This document shows positions 11,965 to 22,734 of a DNA stretch of 64,000 bases, in pieces. Location: assembly GCA_030248225.1 (NCBI GenBank), contig JASANE010016423.1, forward strand, positions 30,615 to 94,614, given 5' to 3'. The position numbers and the translations under genes were made by a program. The stretch is from Trileptium ribeirensis. Taxonomy: Eukaryota; Nematoda; Enoplea; Enoplida; Thoracostomopsidae. How positions within the stretch are numbered: the first letter of the stretch is position 1; each line of letters opens with the position of its first letter. The notes beneath the pieces are model-generated. The model searched no databases. It was not told the origin of the DNA and saw nothing but the letters and a program-made list of their open reading frames with translations.

Positions 11965-13446
11965 ACTATATTGAGATTGCAGAACGTAGTGAAGCATAGG
12001 TACACCTGCGCCTTTTGCGTGCACAGGCAAACAGCTCTCGATAGCATACGTCGATATGCTATATGAGGATATCACACAATACCGCACAAGTTAGAACAAA
12101 ACTAACACTGGCAATAAGTTTACCATGCCCCAAAACCCCCAAGTGCAAGCTATCAGCCTCCCGGGACGTAACAGTAAAGTTAGAAAATTTTGGATCGCTG
12201 AACCATGGCAGCACCATACCCCGTACCCATAGAACCATAGATCTCAGAGCAAAATCAACACCAGCAATGAGTTTGCCATGCCAAAAACCACCAAATAAAA
12301 CTTTTTAACCACATAGGACGTCAAAACAAATTTTCGAAATTTGGGTTAAGGAACCACGGGGGTGCAATGCCACAAACCCCATCAACCGGTGCTGTAATCG
12401 AAAAACAAAAAAGAGGCATCGGCATTCACCGTTTTACTATGAAATAAACCCAACCAGAAAAAAAATTCGAATGTTAAGATAAAAATAACCTTGCTTCCGT
12501 GAAGGGTACTAAAATGGGGTGAAAAACCCCCATTTTGACCTAAGACCCCGAACCTTGGTGGCGCCATACCTATGGGTCACAGAGTAAAACCAATACCGGC
12601 AATGAGTTTTACATGCCCGAATACCCCCAAGTGAAACTTTTAAGCAGCCCAGGACGTCAGACAAATTTTCTAATTTTGGGATGAGGAACCATGAGAGTGC
12701 CATACCTCAAACCCCATAACTCCAAAACCGGAGCCTTAATCGAAAAACGAAAAAAAGAGGCATCGGCATTTATCATTTTACTATGAAATAAAACCAACCA
12801 GAGAAATAAATTCGAATGTTAAGATAAAAATAACCTTGCTTCCGTGAAGGGTACTAAAAACCCTCATTTTGACTTCTGACCCCGAAATGGGGCAAAAAAC
12901 CGGGGTACCCATGGAACCATGGGTCGCAGAGCAAAACCGGCACCGGCAATGAGTTTCCCATGCCCGAAAACCCTCAGGTAAAACTTATCAGTCGCCAAAG
13001 ACGTCAGAACAAATTTCAAGTTTTGGATCGAGGAACCATTCGGGTGCCATACCCCCGTACCTCAAACCCCATAAATCCAGAAAACCACAGCCTTAGTCGA
13101 AAAACAAAAAAGAGGCATCGGCATTTGTCATTTTACTATGAAATAAAACCACCTAGAGAAAAAAATTCGAAAGTTAAGATAAAAATAACCTTGCTTCTAT
13201 GAAGGCTACTAAAATGGGGCAAAAAACCCACATTTTGACCCCTGACCCCCTAACCAGACCCCAAATCAAAAAACGGTCGGGGATGTACACGGTAAATCGA
13301 CTATGCCGGTTCGAATGAGCCCAAAATCGTGAAAATCGGGTAAGGCGTTCTCGACTTGTGGTCGTTCACACACACACACACACGGAATTTAAAAGATTTC
13401 ACCCCTGCAACACACATTCTCCACTACGTTTTACTACGTTCTGATT
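11965..13446. mobile_element. Repeat element with variable internal subrepeats, copy 1 (long form)
   Basis: It starts at a GATTGCAGAACGTAGTGAAGC boundary-like word and ends CTCCACTACG..TACTACGTTCTGA, so the ends share an inverted CAGAACGTAGTG. Inside, a unit of about 340-355 bp (…GGCAATGAGTTT.CCATGCCC… then GGCATCGGCATT…TTTTACTATGAAATAAA… then GGGTACTAAAA) is repeated, starting near 12092, 12246, 12580 and 12926. The tail carries a (CA)n tract at about 13370-13384. Other copies are at 27720-28550 and 57932-58652. No protein is encoded. Confidence 0.8.
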
Positions 13447-15410
13447 AATTTAAAGGATTCAAATAGAACCTAACACCGAAATTTGGCCACTTTGGGGATC
13501 ATTTTAATTTACCGAAATTTACAGTAATCACCATTTCATGTTATAGCTAACACTAATTTATTCAGAATAAAATGGAAATTTCTAGTATTTTTGGTATCTC
13601 GATAGCTGGATGGGTGCCACGGAATTATCAGAAGCCAACTGTAAACCAGAGAAGCGGGCTGTCAAAGGCTGCTAACTTGCAAGTTAAGTCCAAACAACCG
13701 TGGCTAAATATCTAATTTCGAACAGAAAGTGGAAGTTTGCGGCAAGTTGGTTATTTGAATTTAGAAATTCTCAGGGAATACATAACCGAACATGGTACCA
13801 TTTTTAAAAGCTATCTAATCCCTGAATTCTCAAGGTATAAGGTAAAACTTTTTTGTTCACACTACAAGTTCCTCCAAAACATCTCGTGGCCAGATTTTCA
13901 AATATTTCGTGGTTCGTAGATTTTTAATGCAATCTCCGACATCTTTTAACCCTCTGAGGCATGTGGTGGCTCTTGTGCAATTTAATACAATACCAACCTA
14001 GTGCTTTAACTTAGCTCGTTATGTAGCGTACGTTTGACTGCGTATTACCATTCACTCGTGGCGCTATGAAGAGCATAAACCATCCGAGCAACTGTTGCAG
14101 CGTCGTTGTAGTTCAGCGTTAGCGAGTGCACCTCTAACGCAAACTGGTCGAGTCCGGCAACAAATTGTTCTAAGATACGCGAAATGCAAATTCATCAAGC
14201 AATGGGCTAAGACCATTCAAATAACATCAGCCTTGTCAAAAAACACGACAGGTCATGTTGGGATACCATGAGCACATTATTTATCATCCCAACAAGTGCA
14301 CCACATATTTTTCTTATTTAAACTACATAAATTACACCCTGCAACATCCAAGTTCGATTTCAGAAACACGGCCTATCCAAAAATAAACAAAAGGCGAAAC
14401 GCAAATTAATTTATGAAGCAAAGGGTTAAACCCATCAAAATAAGACCAGCCTTGTGAAAAAAAACACGATAGGTGACACTTGCACTTCAGGGTTTTTCTT
14501 ATTTAAGCTAAATTACAACCTGCAACAGCTCAGGTCTATATAAGAAACATGGTCAATCTAAAAATGCACTGAAATTAAAAAAACAAAAGTTTGACACTCT
14601 CAAAAGAGCATAAGCCTAAAAAATGTCAAATTTCGACGAGTGTTTCTGTTATAACTCGACTCAAATAAATTTATTCACAAATTTTGAGTCGCACTCTTAG
14701 TGTTTCTAGGTGCGGCAAGAAGATGGATCCTACAACGATAAAAATTATGCTTGAAATTATTTTTTGTTGAAAGTTGTGAATTATAAATTACAAAATTTTG
14801 CATCTTTTTGATCATTGGAGGAATAAAGAAGTATATAAATAGCAGTATGCTTGTGCTAATGGCTTCTCCAAATGTTTAAAATGGAACAGGTTGCTAGGCA
14901 ATTGCAGGAAGCAACGCAATTACATAGAAAGCTAGAAAAGACATGAACGCAAATTAGCCATTTTCTCCTCGCCACATGAATTACTATTGCTAAAAAAAAT
15001 TTTCCGCAGAGCGAAAAACTGAAAATTGCTTGTGGTGGTCTTACGTGTACAGGCAATTATCTATAAAAACACAGTTGTGGGTTTGTTTGTCGTACGATAC
15101 AAAGCATCAACCGCTGGGTAGAGCTTAATTAATGCTATAGTTAATTATATATTAGCTTGCATTATCTCCAAGACGATGAATTCTGAGTGTCGAATATGAA
15201 ATTTAGAGACGTACGCAATTCACTAATTACACATAAAACTCGCTATTTGAAACAATATAAGCCCAATTTGACTCAGATACAATAAATAATTTAATTCTTC
15301 GGACCTCCTCGCCACCCTACCGAACACCATTCGATCAGCTTTACCAGGAGAGCGGGATGTTGGAATCGGGCTGCGAGCTAAACTAAAAGGCACAAATGGA
15401 GATTTCAAGC
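13447..15410. other. Unassigned intron sequence with a local ~217-bp duplication
   Basis: Two related segments begin near 14179 and 14396 (GCGAAA.GCAAATT..., CAGCCTTGT.AAAAAA.CACGA.AGGT), an old tandem duplication. Nothing else in this stretch was recognised. Confidence 0.5.
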
Positions 15411-15779
15411 TTTCAAATGAGCTATCGCGCGATTAATTCCGCTCAATCAAGGTTCGGTTATGCTTGTCATCTTAAGAAACCCAACACAGGACGTTGTCAA
15501 ATTCCACCACTACCCGGCTAGTAAGAAATTATTGGCTTCGCTAGTTTCAATCTCTACTAAGAATTCAAAATTGCAAGCTTATAAATGAGCTATAGCGCGA
15601 ATCAATCCGTCCAACCAAAGTTAAGTTATGCTTGTCACCCTCACACCAATAACGAACAGTGTCATACCACTATCCGGCTAGCAAAAATTCTGGAATAAAT
15701 CCGCTCAGCCAAAGTTAGTTTATGCTTGTCATCCTAAGAAACCGGATAACAGAAGTTGTCAAATTTCGCCGTTATCCGG

Positions 15780-17073
15780 CAGGAAGTAACCAGAATAATT
15801 CCGGTTCCGGCGAAAGTCGCGTTTCGGTTACGATTGCTACAAAATGCAATTACCATACCGGAACCTGAACTCCGGTTTAAAAATATTGTTTAAAATTGTC
15901 CACATTCCTCCTTCATCTGTGGTCCAATCATGCGTTACACAATGAACAAGTTCCAACACAACCAAACAAAAGAAAATGCTAACTTAGTAAATTACCATGT
16001 GAACGTAAGTAGGACACAATACAGTAATAATTTTTCATATTCAGCAGGCAGGAGTTTGTTAACGAAACAAATCTAGCAGCTTACTCATTCAGAAATATGT
16101 CGTATATGTTAGAATTGAACCGGTCCAACTTGATATACATAATAAATAATATTGATTATTGAAGTACTTAGCAGTAAGCTAGGCTAATATAAATGACGTC
16201 AAGAGCCAGCCAGTGCCGTGTAAATTTTGTAATCAGTATGTACTAGAGTAAAGTAACATATATATGCAAAGCTGCCAGAAACTGTATTCTTGGGAACGAA
16301 CTATGTATTGAAACTCTGCGAGCAGTATCACTGTTTGCCGCATCATAGCATACTGATCAGAAAATTATCATCATCTGATGGGAACTGGTTGCACAACGTT
16401 AGCCTGAACAGTGTCGCTGGCCAGCGATAAGAAAATTATAGCATACCTTTTTAATTTTCTTTTAGAAGCATATAAACCAATAATTTCAACTTTACTACGG
16501 AATAACATAACGAACGTAGTAAACCGAGGCGATTAGAGACAGAGCAAAGTTATTGTCTAGTTTATGCTCCATGCGTTACAAGAACGTGCAGTTTCACGCA
16601 GTTTATGCAAGCCTGTATAGCGGAAGGCCTTGTTCTGCTGGAAATCCAAAAAATTGATGTCTTGGTCGATAATTAAATATTTTAACTTCATCAGGTTCTT
16701 CATAGTCCCATAGAGGCAATAATGGCATCACAATACTTAAGTTTAATGTATCATTTACTTTTAATACATTTTAAGCCTACAATGTCTTCATTTCGTCCTT
16801 CATAAGTTTTCCTATGTATAAGTTTCGAAGACCAGGTTCCCGTTCCGGTTTAAATATTTTAACTTCATCAGGTTCTTCATAGTCCCATAGAGGCAATAAT
16901 GGCATCACAATACTTAAGTTTAATGTATCATTTACTTTTAATACATTTTAAGCCTACAATGTCTTCATTTCGTCCTTCATAAGTTTTCCTATGTATAAGT
17001 TTCGAAGACCAGGTTCCCGTTCCGGTTTAAATGGACGGTTCCGAATGCTGCTTCTGGTTCCGGTTATTCCCTG
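15780..17073. mobile_element. hAT-like non-autonomous element B
   Basis: It begins CAGGAAGTAACCAGAATAA followed by TTCCGGTTCCGG and ends with CTGGTTCCGGTTATTCCCTG, the inverted counterpart. The 8-bp flanks TTATCCGG (15772-15779) and CTATCCGG (17074-17081) differ at one base, as expected of an 8-bp target-site duplication. CA(G)GG-type ends plus 8-bp duplications are hallmarks of the hAT superfamily. No transposase is encoded. Confidence 0.85.
16674..17030. repeat. Exact 177-bp tandem duplication
   Basis: The segment starting TAAATATTTTAACTTCATC at 16674 recurs at 16851, and I see no difference between the two copies along the unit. It lies inside hAT-like element B; element C and the others carry it once. 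It is either a very recent duplication or an assembly artefact. Confidence 0.9.
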
Positions 17074-17350
17074 CTATCCGGCTAATAAGAATTTTTCGCT
17101 TAGCTCGTTTCATTCACTACTCAAAACTCAAAGATTTCAAACTTTCAAATGAGCTATCGCGTGAATCAAACCGTTCAACCAAAGTTAAGCTATACTTGTC
17201 ACCCTAGAAACCCAATAACGAACAGTGTAAAATTATCTCACTATCCGGCTAGCTAAAATTCTGGAATAAATCCGCTCAGCCAAAGTTAGGTTATGCTTGT
17301 CATCCTAAGAAACCCGATAACAGAAGTTGTCAAATTTCACCATTATCCGG

Positions 17351-18239
17351 CAGGAAGTTACCAGAATAATTTCAATTCCGGCGAAAATGGTGTTTCGGTT
17401 GTGGTTGCGACAAAAGACAAAACCATAAGGAAACCGGAACTCAGGTTTAAAAATATTGTTATTAATATGTTAGAATTGAACCGGTCCAACTTGATATACA
17501 TAATAAATATTGATTATTGAAGTACTTAGCAGTAAGCTAAGCTAACATAAATGACGCCAAGTGCCAGCCAGTGCGCTTGTAAACTTTGCAATCAGTATGT
17601 ACTGGAGTAAAGTAACATATATATGCAAAGCAGCCAGAAACTGCGTTCTTGGGAACGAACTATGTATTGAAACTGTGCGAGCAGTATCACTGTTTGCCGC
17701 ATCATAGCATTCTGATCAGAAAATTGTCATCATCTAACTGATGGGAACAGGTTGCACAACGTTAGCCTGAACAGTGTCTCTGGCCAACGATCAGAAAATT
17801 ATAGCATACCTTTTTATAACCAATAATTTCAAGTTTCCTACGGAATAACATAACAAATTTATATATAGTAAACGGAGGCGATTGGAGACAGAGCAAATTT
17901 ATTGTCTGGTTTATGCTCCATGCGTTACAAGAACGTTGAGTTTGACGCAGATTATGCAAGCCTGTATAGCGGAAGGCATTGTTCTGCTGGGAATCCAAAA
18001 AATTGATGTCTTGGTCGATAATTAAATATTTTAACTTCATCAGGTTCTTCGTAGTCCCATAGAGGCAATAATGGCATCACCATACTTAAGTTTAATGTAT
18101 CGTTTACTTTTAATACATTTTAAGTCTACAATGTCTTCATTTCGTCCTTCATAGGTTTTACTATATATAAGTTTAGAAATTCCGGTTCCGGTTTAAATGG
18201 ACGGTTCCAATTGCTGCTTCTGGTTCCGGTTATTCCCTG
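17351..18239. mobile_element. hAT-like non-autonomous element C
   Basis: This is a duplicate of element B (CAGGAAGTTACCAGAATAA start, CTGGTTCCGGTTATTCCCTG end) lacking about 200 bp present in B after position 15900. The flanks TTATCCGG (17343-17350) and CTATGCGG (18240-18247) match at six of eight bases. Confidence 0.85.
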
Positions 18240-18556
18240 CTATGCGGCTAATAAGAATTTTTCGCTTAGCTCGTTTCATTCACTACTCAAAACTCAAAGG
18301 TTTCAAACTTTCAAATGAGCTATGGCGTGAATCAAACCGTCCAATCAAAGTTAAGCTATACTTGTCACCCTAAAAACCCAATAACGAACAGTGTAAAATT
18401 ATCCCGCTATCCAACAATTAAGAATTCTGGACTACTTCCGAAATTACAGGTTAATGTTTGGTTTACAAGTATTATTTCCGTATTCCATATAAACTGTTTA
18501 GTACAGGCTGCTGGAAATTTTAATAGATAACTAAAGATACTTCAGCGAATACAAAG

Positions 18557-18646
18557 CTGGGCTCTCCAAATTGAGGGGTCCCTGGAATTTTTCGGTTCCC
18601 CTGGTTCATGTCCCCTGGCAAAATTTTCAGCGAATGGAGAGCCCAG
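18557..18646. mobile_element. 90-bp GGGCTCTCC-ended mini-element with 5-bp duplication
   Basis: It starts CTGGGCTCTCCAAATTG and ends CGAATGGAGAGCCCAG. CAAAG occurs immediately on both sides (18552-18556 and 18647-18651), a likely target-site duplication. It appears to be an internally deleted relative of the 10845 and 30323 copies. Confidence 0.75.
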
Positions 18647-19023
18647 CAAAGACTACAATTTTGCTTTATCATTATACAAATACCACCGGGTATATTTGCT
18701 GCAGTTTTATTAAAATGGATTATGCTTGGTCTTTCTGCGCGAGGACTGTGTGCTTCTGGTCTTATCAGGGTTAAATACGGCTTAGATAATGGTACTCCTT
18801 TGCACTCTATAGGCAATATTCAGGTATATTATAATACATGCGTATATATCTTGTTCTCCATCAGCCATTATCCCGTGCGGCTGCAGGGTCGGGTTTGTGC
18901 TTTATTATATGTCAATGGCATAGAACTGGGGCTAAAGATCGCCACTTTTGCTACCCGCTGTTAATTCGTCCATTAATTTCGTTGCTTAGTATGGCGTAGT
19001 CCGCAGTAGGCGCCTGGTAACGT

Positions 19024-19395
19024 TTACATGAATAAAATTTCAAGACTAAAAAAGATGCCTTTAGTGGTATGTGAAATTAGACGAATAATTGATCTGTAGT
19101 TTGCACCGTTTGCTGGGCTGCATTTCTGTTTCCAGACTGGGACTATGGCGATAATTTTCCAGACATTAGACGTTCTGTTTTCTTTGACAATCTGAATAAA
19201 CAGCTGGGATAACCAATATGCCTGATTCCATCCATTTGCCTTTAAAAAATGACCTGGTATCTCGTCAGGTCCCGCTGCTTTTCCAGATTTAACAAGTTTC
19301 AGTGCAGCCAACTTCTTCGATTGAAATAGCCAGAACCGGCCCGGTAACACTTGGAAGTGATAAAATAGGATAGGCAGAGACATGCCGAAGTGCAT
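19024..19395 (-). pseudogene. RTE-like reverse transcriptase fragment
   Basis: The minus-strand peptide contains KSGKAAGPDEIPGHFLKA, then VWKIIAIVPVWKQKCSPA and NGANYRSIIRLISHTTKG. This is the order found at the start of RVT_1 in non-LTR elements ('GKA.GPD.IP', 'W..s..vPi.KkkG...d..NYR.I.L.sh..K'). The 'NYRxIxLxSHTxK' wording is most like the RTE clade. Catalytic motifs further downstream are missing, so this is a 5' RT scrap. Confidence 0.85.
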
Positions 19396-20290
19396 ACGTA
19401 TATAAATATTCGTTTATAGCTGTATCCAGCGGAGCTTGTTCTATATGTTGTCATTATACATAAACAGAAACAGGATTTGTGTTTGATGTGTATATCACCC
19501 TAGCCTAAAGGTTCTAAAGCAGTTGAAGTCCTATAATTCTGGTCAAACATGAGTTAAGTAACACCACCTATAATTCTGCACGGCACGATGCCTATTACAT
19601 CTCAAGGGCGGAAAACAACGAACAGCAAAATAAGTGGCGAGAGACGAAATTCTTTGGGGAAATCCGGTTAGACTGTAATGGATTCTAAACCACTTCAAGC
19701 CCCCTCAAAACATGAGGCAGTCACGCACCATTCTAGGTGCCATACCGTCCTATTCACCGTAGTGTAAAGGCTGCAGAAATATGTCGTATGCAGTTTTAGA
19801 TACCATGAAAGCAATATATTACTGGCTAGTCCAAAGTGGGGGCGGCATTTTCGGCTGCCCCACGACAAAACGGAGGTACCCCCGGCAAAAATTCGAGTAC
19901 TTCTCGGCTCAAAGCCCCCTGCTGAGAAAATAAACGCGACAAAATCGGCCAAAAAATTAGCTCCCGGCAGGTGAGTCGGGGGCCCTCCGGCTCAGCCCCG
20001 CCCTCGGCTATAATTTCCAAGGTTTGGGCTAGCCAGTATTATAACCAAACTAAAGACGCAATATAATCTGGAAATCGGTCGTATCACCCCCTATCCCAAT
20101 GAAGACTTTTGCAAAGGCATTAAATATTCGTGCGAGCTGTTGTAGATAACAGAACAATCGTATTCAACATACAAGAAAACCACTACACATGCCATTCTTG
20201 ATGCACTGTACTACATAACCGAAAAAATTAAGGCAGATATTTTGGAAATGTGGTCCGTCGACCGTAAAATCTTTGAAACCCCGAAAAGCA
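19396..20290. other. Mixed repeat-like DNA, GC-rich patch at 19830-20015
   Basis: The patch has words such as CCCCCGGCAAAAATT that recall the GGGCTCTCC repeat family. 19670-19720 resembles 63405-63450 (CCACTTCAA.CCCCCT...CATG..). No coding sequence is supported. Confidence 0.4.
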
Positions 20291-21125
20291 GAGAGTAACC
20301 AGTATTCCGGTTCCAGCGAAAATGGTGTTTCAGTTTCATTATTCCAGGATTCCAAAAACCATGCCGGACCGGAATTCCTGTTTAAAATTTTTGTTTAATT
20401 TTTTGCCATGTATACTGTGACCAGGTTCCAATACAACCTGACAAAACAACTATCTCAAATTGCCACATGAAAACATAAGCAGGACAACTGAATATTTTGC
20501 ACTGTCCTTAATTTTGAGTACTTTGCAATGTTATAAGCTTGTCTGACATGAACTGCCTCAAATACCAGACAGTACGCTCGTAAACTTTGTAAATACGCAT
20601 ACACTGGCGTTAAGTACATATCAGCACTACAACCAGAAATTGCATTCTTTTCAACGATCTGTTTATTTTCAAATGTGCGATAGCAATATCGCAGTGTCTC
20701 ATTTTTACAGCAATCTGTTTAAAAATATAAAGCATACCCTGCTTAATTTTCTTTAGACCCAATATAATTACATGTCTCCTACAGAATAACATATACCAAT
20801 GTTTATCTCGCAATTTGATACGAAAGAAAACAGAACGAAATTGTTTTGCATACGATGCATGTTTCACACTGCACATGCAATATAACGTATTTACACTGGA
20901 AGGTATAGTGGAAAGCATTTCTGTTGCACTGGCGGACCCCCAAAAGTCGACAAACAATTCAACCCATAAATGACTTAGAGCATTTTAGCTTTCTCAGCCT
21001 CGTAAAAGTAGCAGATACAATTATTGTATAATAGCATTATATTAAGTGCAATGTAAAAATTATTTTAACACATCTTAAAGTCACCATATCTTTATTTATT
21101 CCTCCATTTTGTTTAATGGAATTCT
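20291..21125. mobile_element. Degenerate hAT-like element (same family as B and C)
   Basis: It starts GAGAGTAACCAGTATTCCGG and follows the family order: GCGAAAATGGTGTTTC, GTTCCAATACAACC, CCAGAAATTGCATTCTT, GTGCGATAGCAATATC. The right terminal repeat is not recognisable. The 115-codon minus frame at 20610-20957 is within this noncoding repeat. Confidence 0.65.
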
Positions 21126-21359
21126 GAGTAGTGATTAAAACAAGCGTAGCGGAGAAAATTATTCTCACTGGCCAGAGTGGTAAATTTCGACGGTGTCTGT
21201 TTCCCGGTTTTTTTGAGGTGACACTCTGGCTGGGCGGAATGACTCGCGCGATAGCTCATTCGAAAGCTAAAACTCTCTATTTATTCTCTTTAGTTAGACA
21301 CGAAAACATGTTCCAATTTCCTACTGTCGTAACAGTAGGTCGTATGAAGCATATTATAA

Positions 21360-22431
21360 ACAAGGTAACAATGCTACGACGTTGCATATAAAATGCATAT
21401 GTTTATTCATGTAAAATTTTGGAACAAGGTTTCAAAATTTAAGTTAATGATCAATACGTGTTTCGAAATACGATTTAATGTTAAATATCACTGCCATACA
21501 AGTGCCTTTTTAGAATGCCAACCGTTACAATAGCCACAAAAACATATTCACACTGCTAATATCTTTGTGGTGCTTAGGGTCTTGTTTTATGTATTGACCT
21601 AACAAAATGGCCGTGATTCGGCATTATCTGTGGGTTACAGGGTTTAATATATTTTAAACATTGCAATTTTTAATATTAGATGTAGCCGATGCAATAGTGT
21701 TGGTCAATTGCCGTAAAAGCCCACGGCCGGTCGGGTGAACGTTATCCCGCCGTCGCACAGCAACTGAGCATTCAGCCGGCTTAAGTCACGGACCAGTTAC
21801 TGAGTCGCTGACCGGCAATTGTGACCCTGGCAAGCCGTTGAGTCCCCGGTAGGCCATTGTTCCGCCGGCAAGCCGTTGTGGCACCGGCGGACCATTGTGC
21901 CGCCGGCAAGGGCTTTGTGCCACCGGCAGGCCCTTGTGACAATGGCTGGCAGTTGAGTTGACCGCCGGCTGTTGAGTCAATGGCGGGCTGACTATTTTAT
22001 CGCCTGGCCCATGGCCTAATATTTGTCCTTAAGTCTGGCTGCTGCCCAACACTATTGCAGAGCCTTTTTATATATGCATCATCAACAAATGTAGCACGCT
22101 TCATCGTGACAATTCATTGCATTATATCTTGTATTAATATCAAAATACATTTTTTCGTAAATCAAGTAGCTTTATTAAGCTCTGGAGACTAGCCTGTGAT
22201 GTATCTCCTTCAGTACTTTCCACAATACTTTGAGAGTCGGCATATGTTTTTGTAGCTATTATAATGGTTAGAATTCTGAAAAACACTTGTATGGCAGTGG
22301 TATTTTAGCATTAAATCGTATTTGGAAACACGTAGTGATCATTAACTTAAATTTTAAAACCTTATTCCAAAATTTTACATGAATAAACATATGCATTTTA
22401 CATGCTACGTCGTAGCATTGTTACCTTGTAT
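21360..22431. mobile_element. Long-TIR element with GC-rich minisatellite core
   Basis: The left arm from 21360 (CAAGGTAACAATGCTACG onward to about 21555) is the reverse complement of the right arm (about 22235-22431) over roughly 195-200 bp with modest divergence. The core contains the minisatellite listed separately. No coding potential. This looks like a foldback or MITE-type element. Confidence 0.8.
21722..22015. repeat. GC-rich ~21-bp minisatellite
   Basis: Imperfect units of the form CCGGCAAGCCGTTGTGCC / CCGGCGGACCATTGTG recur several times, best between 21825 and 21945. The base composition is far more GC-rich than the surroundings. Confidence 0.75.
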
Positions 22432-22734
22432 TATTTTTTACAAGGTCACGATATACACTTTAGATTCAGGGAGGGAGAAAATATATCAATGAAGCTTTGG
22501 TCACAATAACAACCATTTTTAGCATTGGCATCAAAAAGTTTACTGACAAATTATAATGCAATCTATAATACATGTGAATATTTGAGCTCCAAGCTCCGGT
22601 CGGCTGTAGAGCCAAGCCTACCATGTCTGGCCAGTCGAGCCGAGTCTAGTATATCTGGCAAAGTTGGGGTCAGCTCTCTAAATACTTTTATAAAATCAAC
22701 AAACATGTTTAAAACACGTGATGTATAGCATAGT

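Larger units (their letters stand above)
15416..18420. repeat. Tandem segmental duplication carrying a hAT-like insertion
   Basis: A flank containing GAGCTAT.GCG.GAATCAA..CCG, CTTGTCACCCT, CTATCCGGCTAG and TCCGCTCAGCCAAAGTTAG occurs before 15780, again between the two hAT-like elements (17074-17350) and partly after the second (18240-18415). Units start near 15588, 17150 and 18318. Because both elements sit at the same position in the duplicated flank, one insertion was copied by duplication of the locus. The flank itself is built from shorter, diverged tandem units (15416-15779). Confidence 0.85.

Noticed and set aside
12063..13202. Frames of 80 codons within the subrepeat element
   Set aside because: The frames change between subrepeat units and contain no conserved protein feature.
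15780..18239. Possible CRISPR-like or satellite array because of repeated CCGG words
   Set aside because: The repeats are transposon ends and a segmental duplication with no regular spacers, and this is a eukaryotic genome.
18608..18964. 118-codon plus-strand frame
   Set aside because: It starts inside the GGGCTCTCC mini-element and shows no recognisable protein feature.
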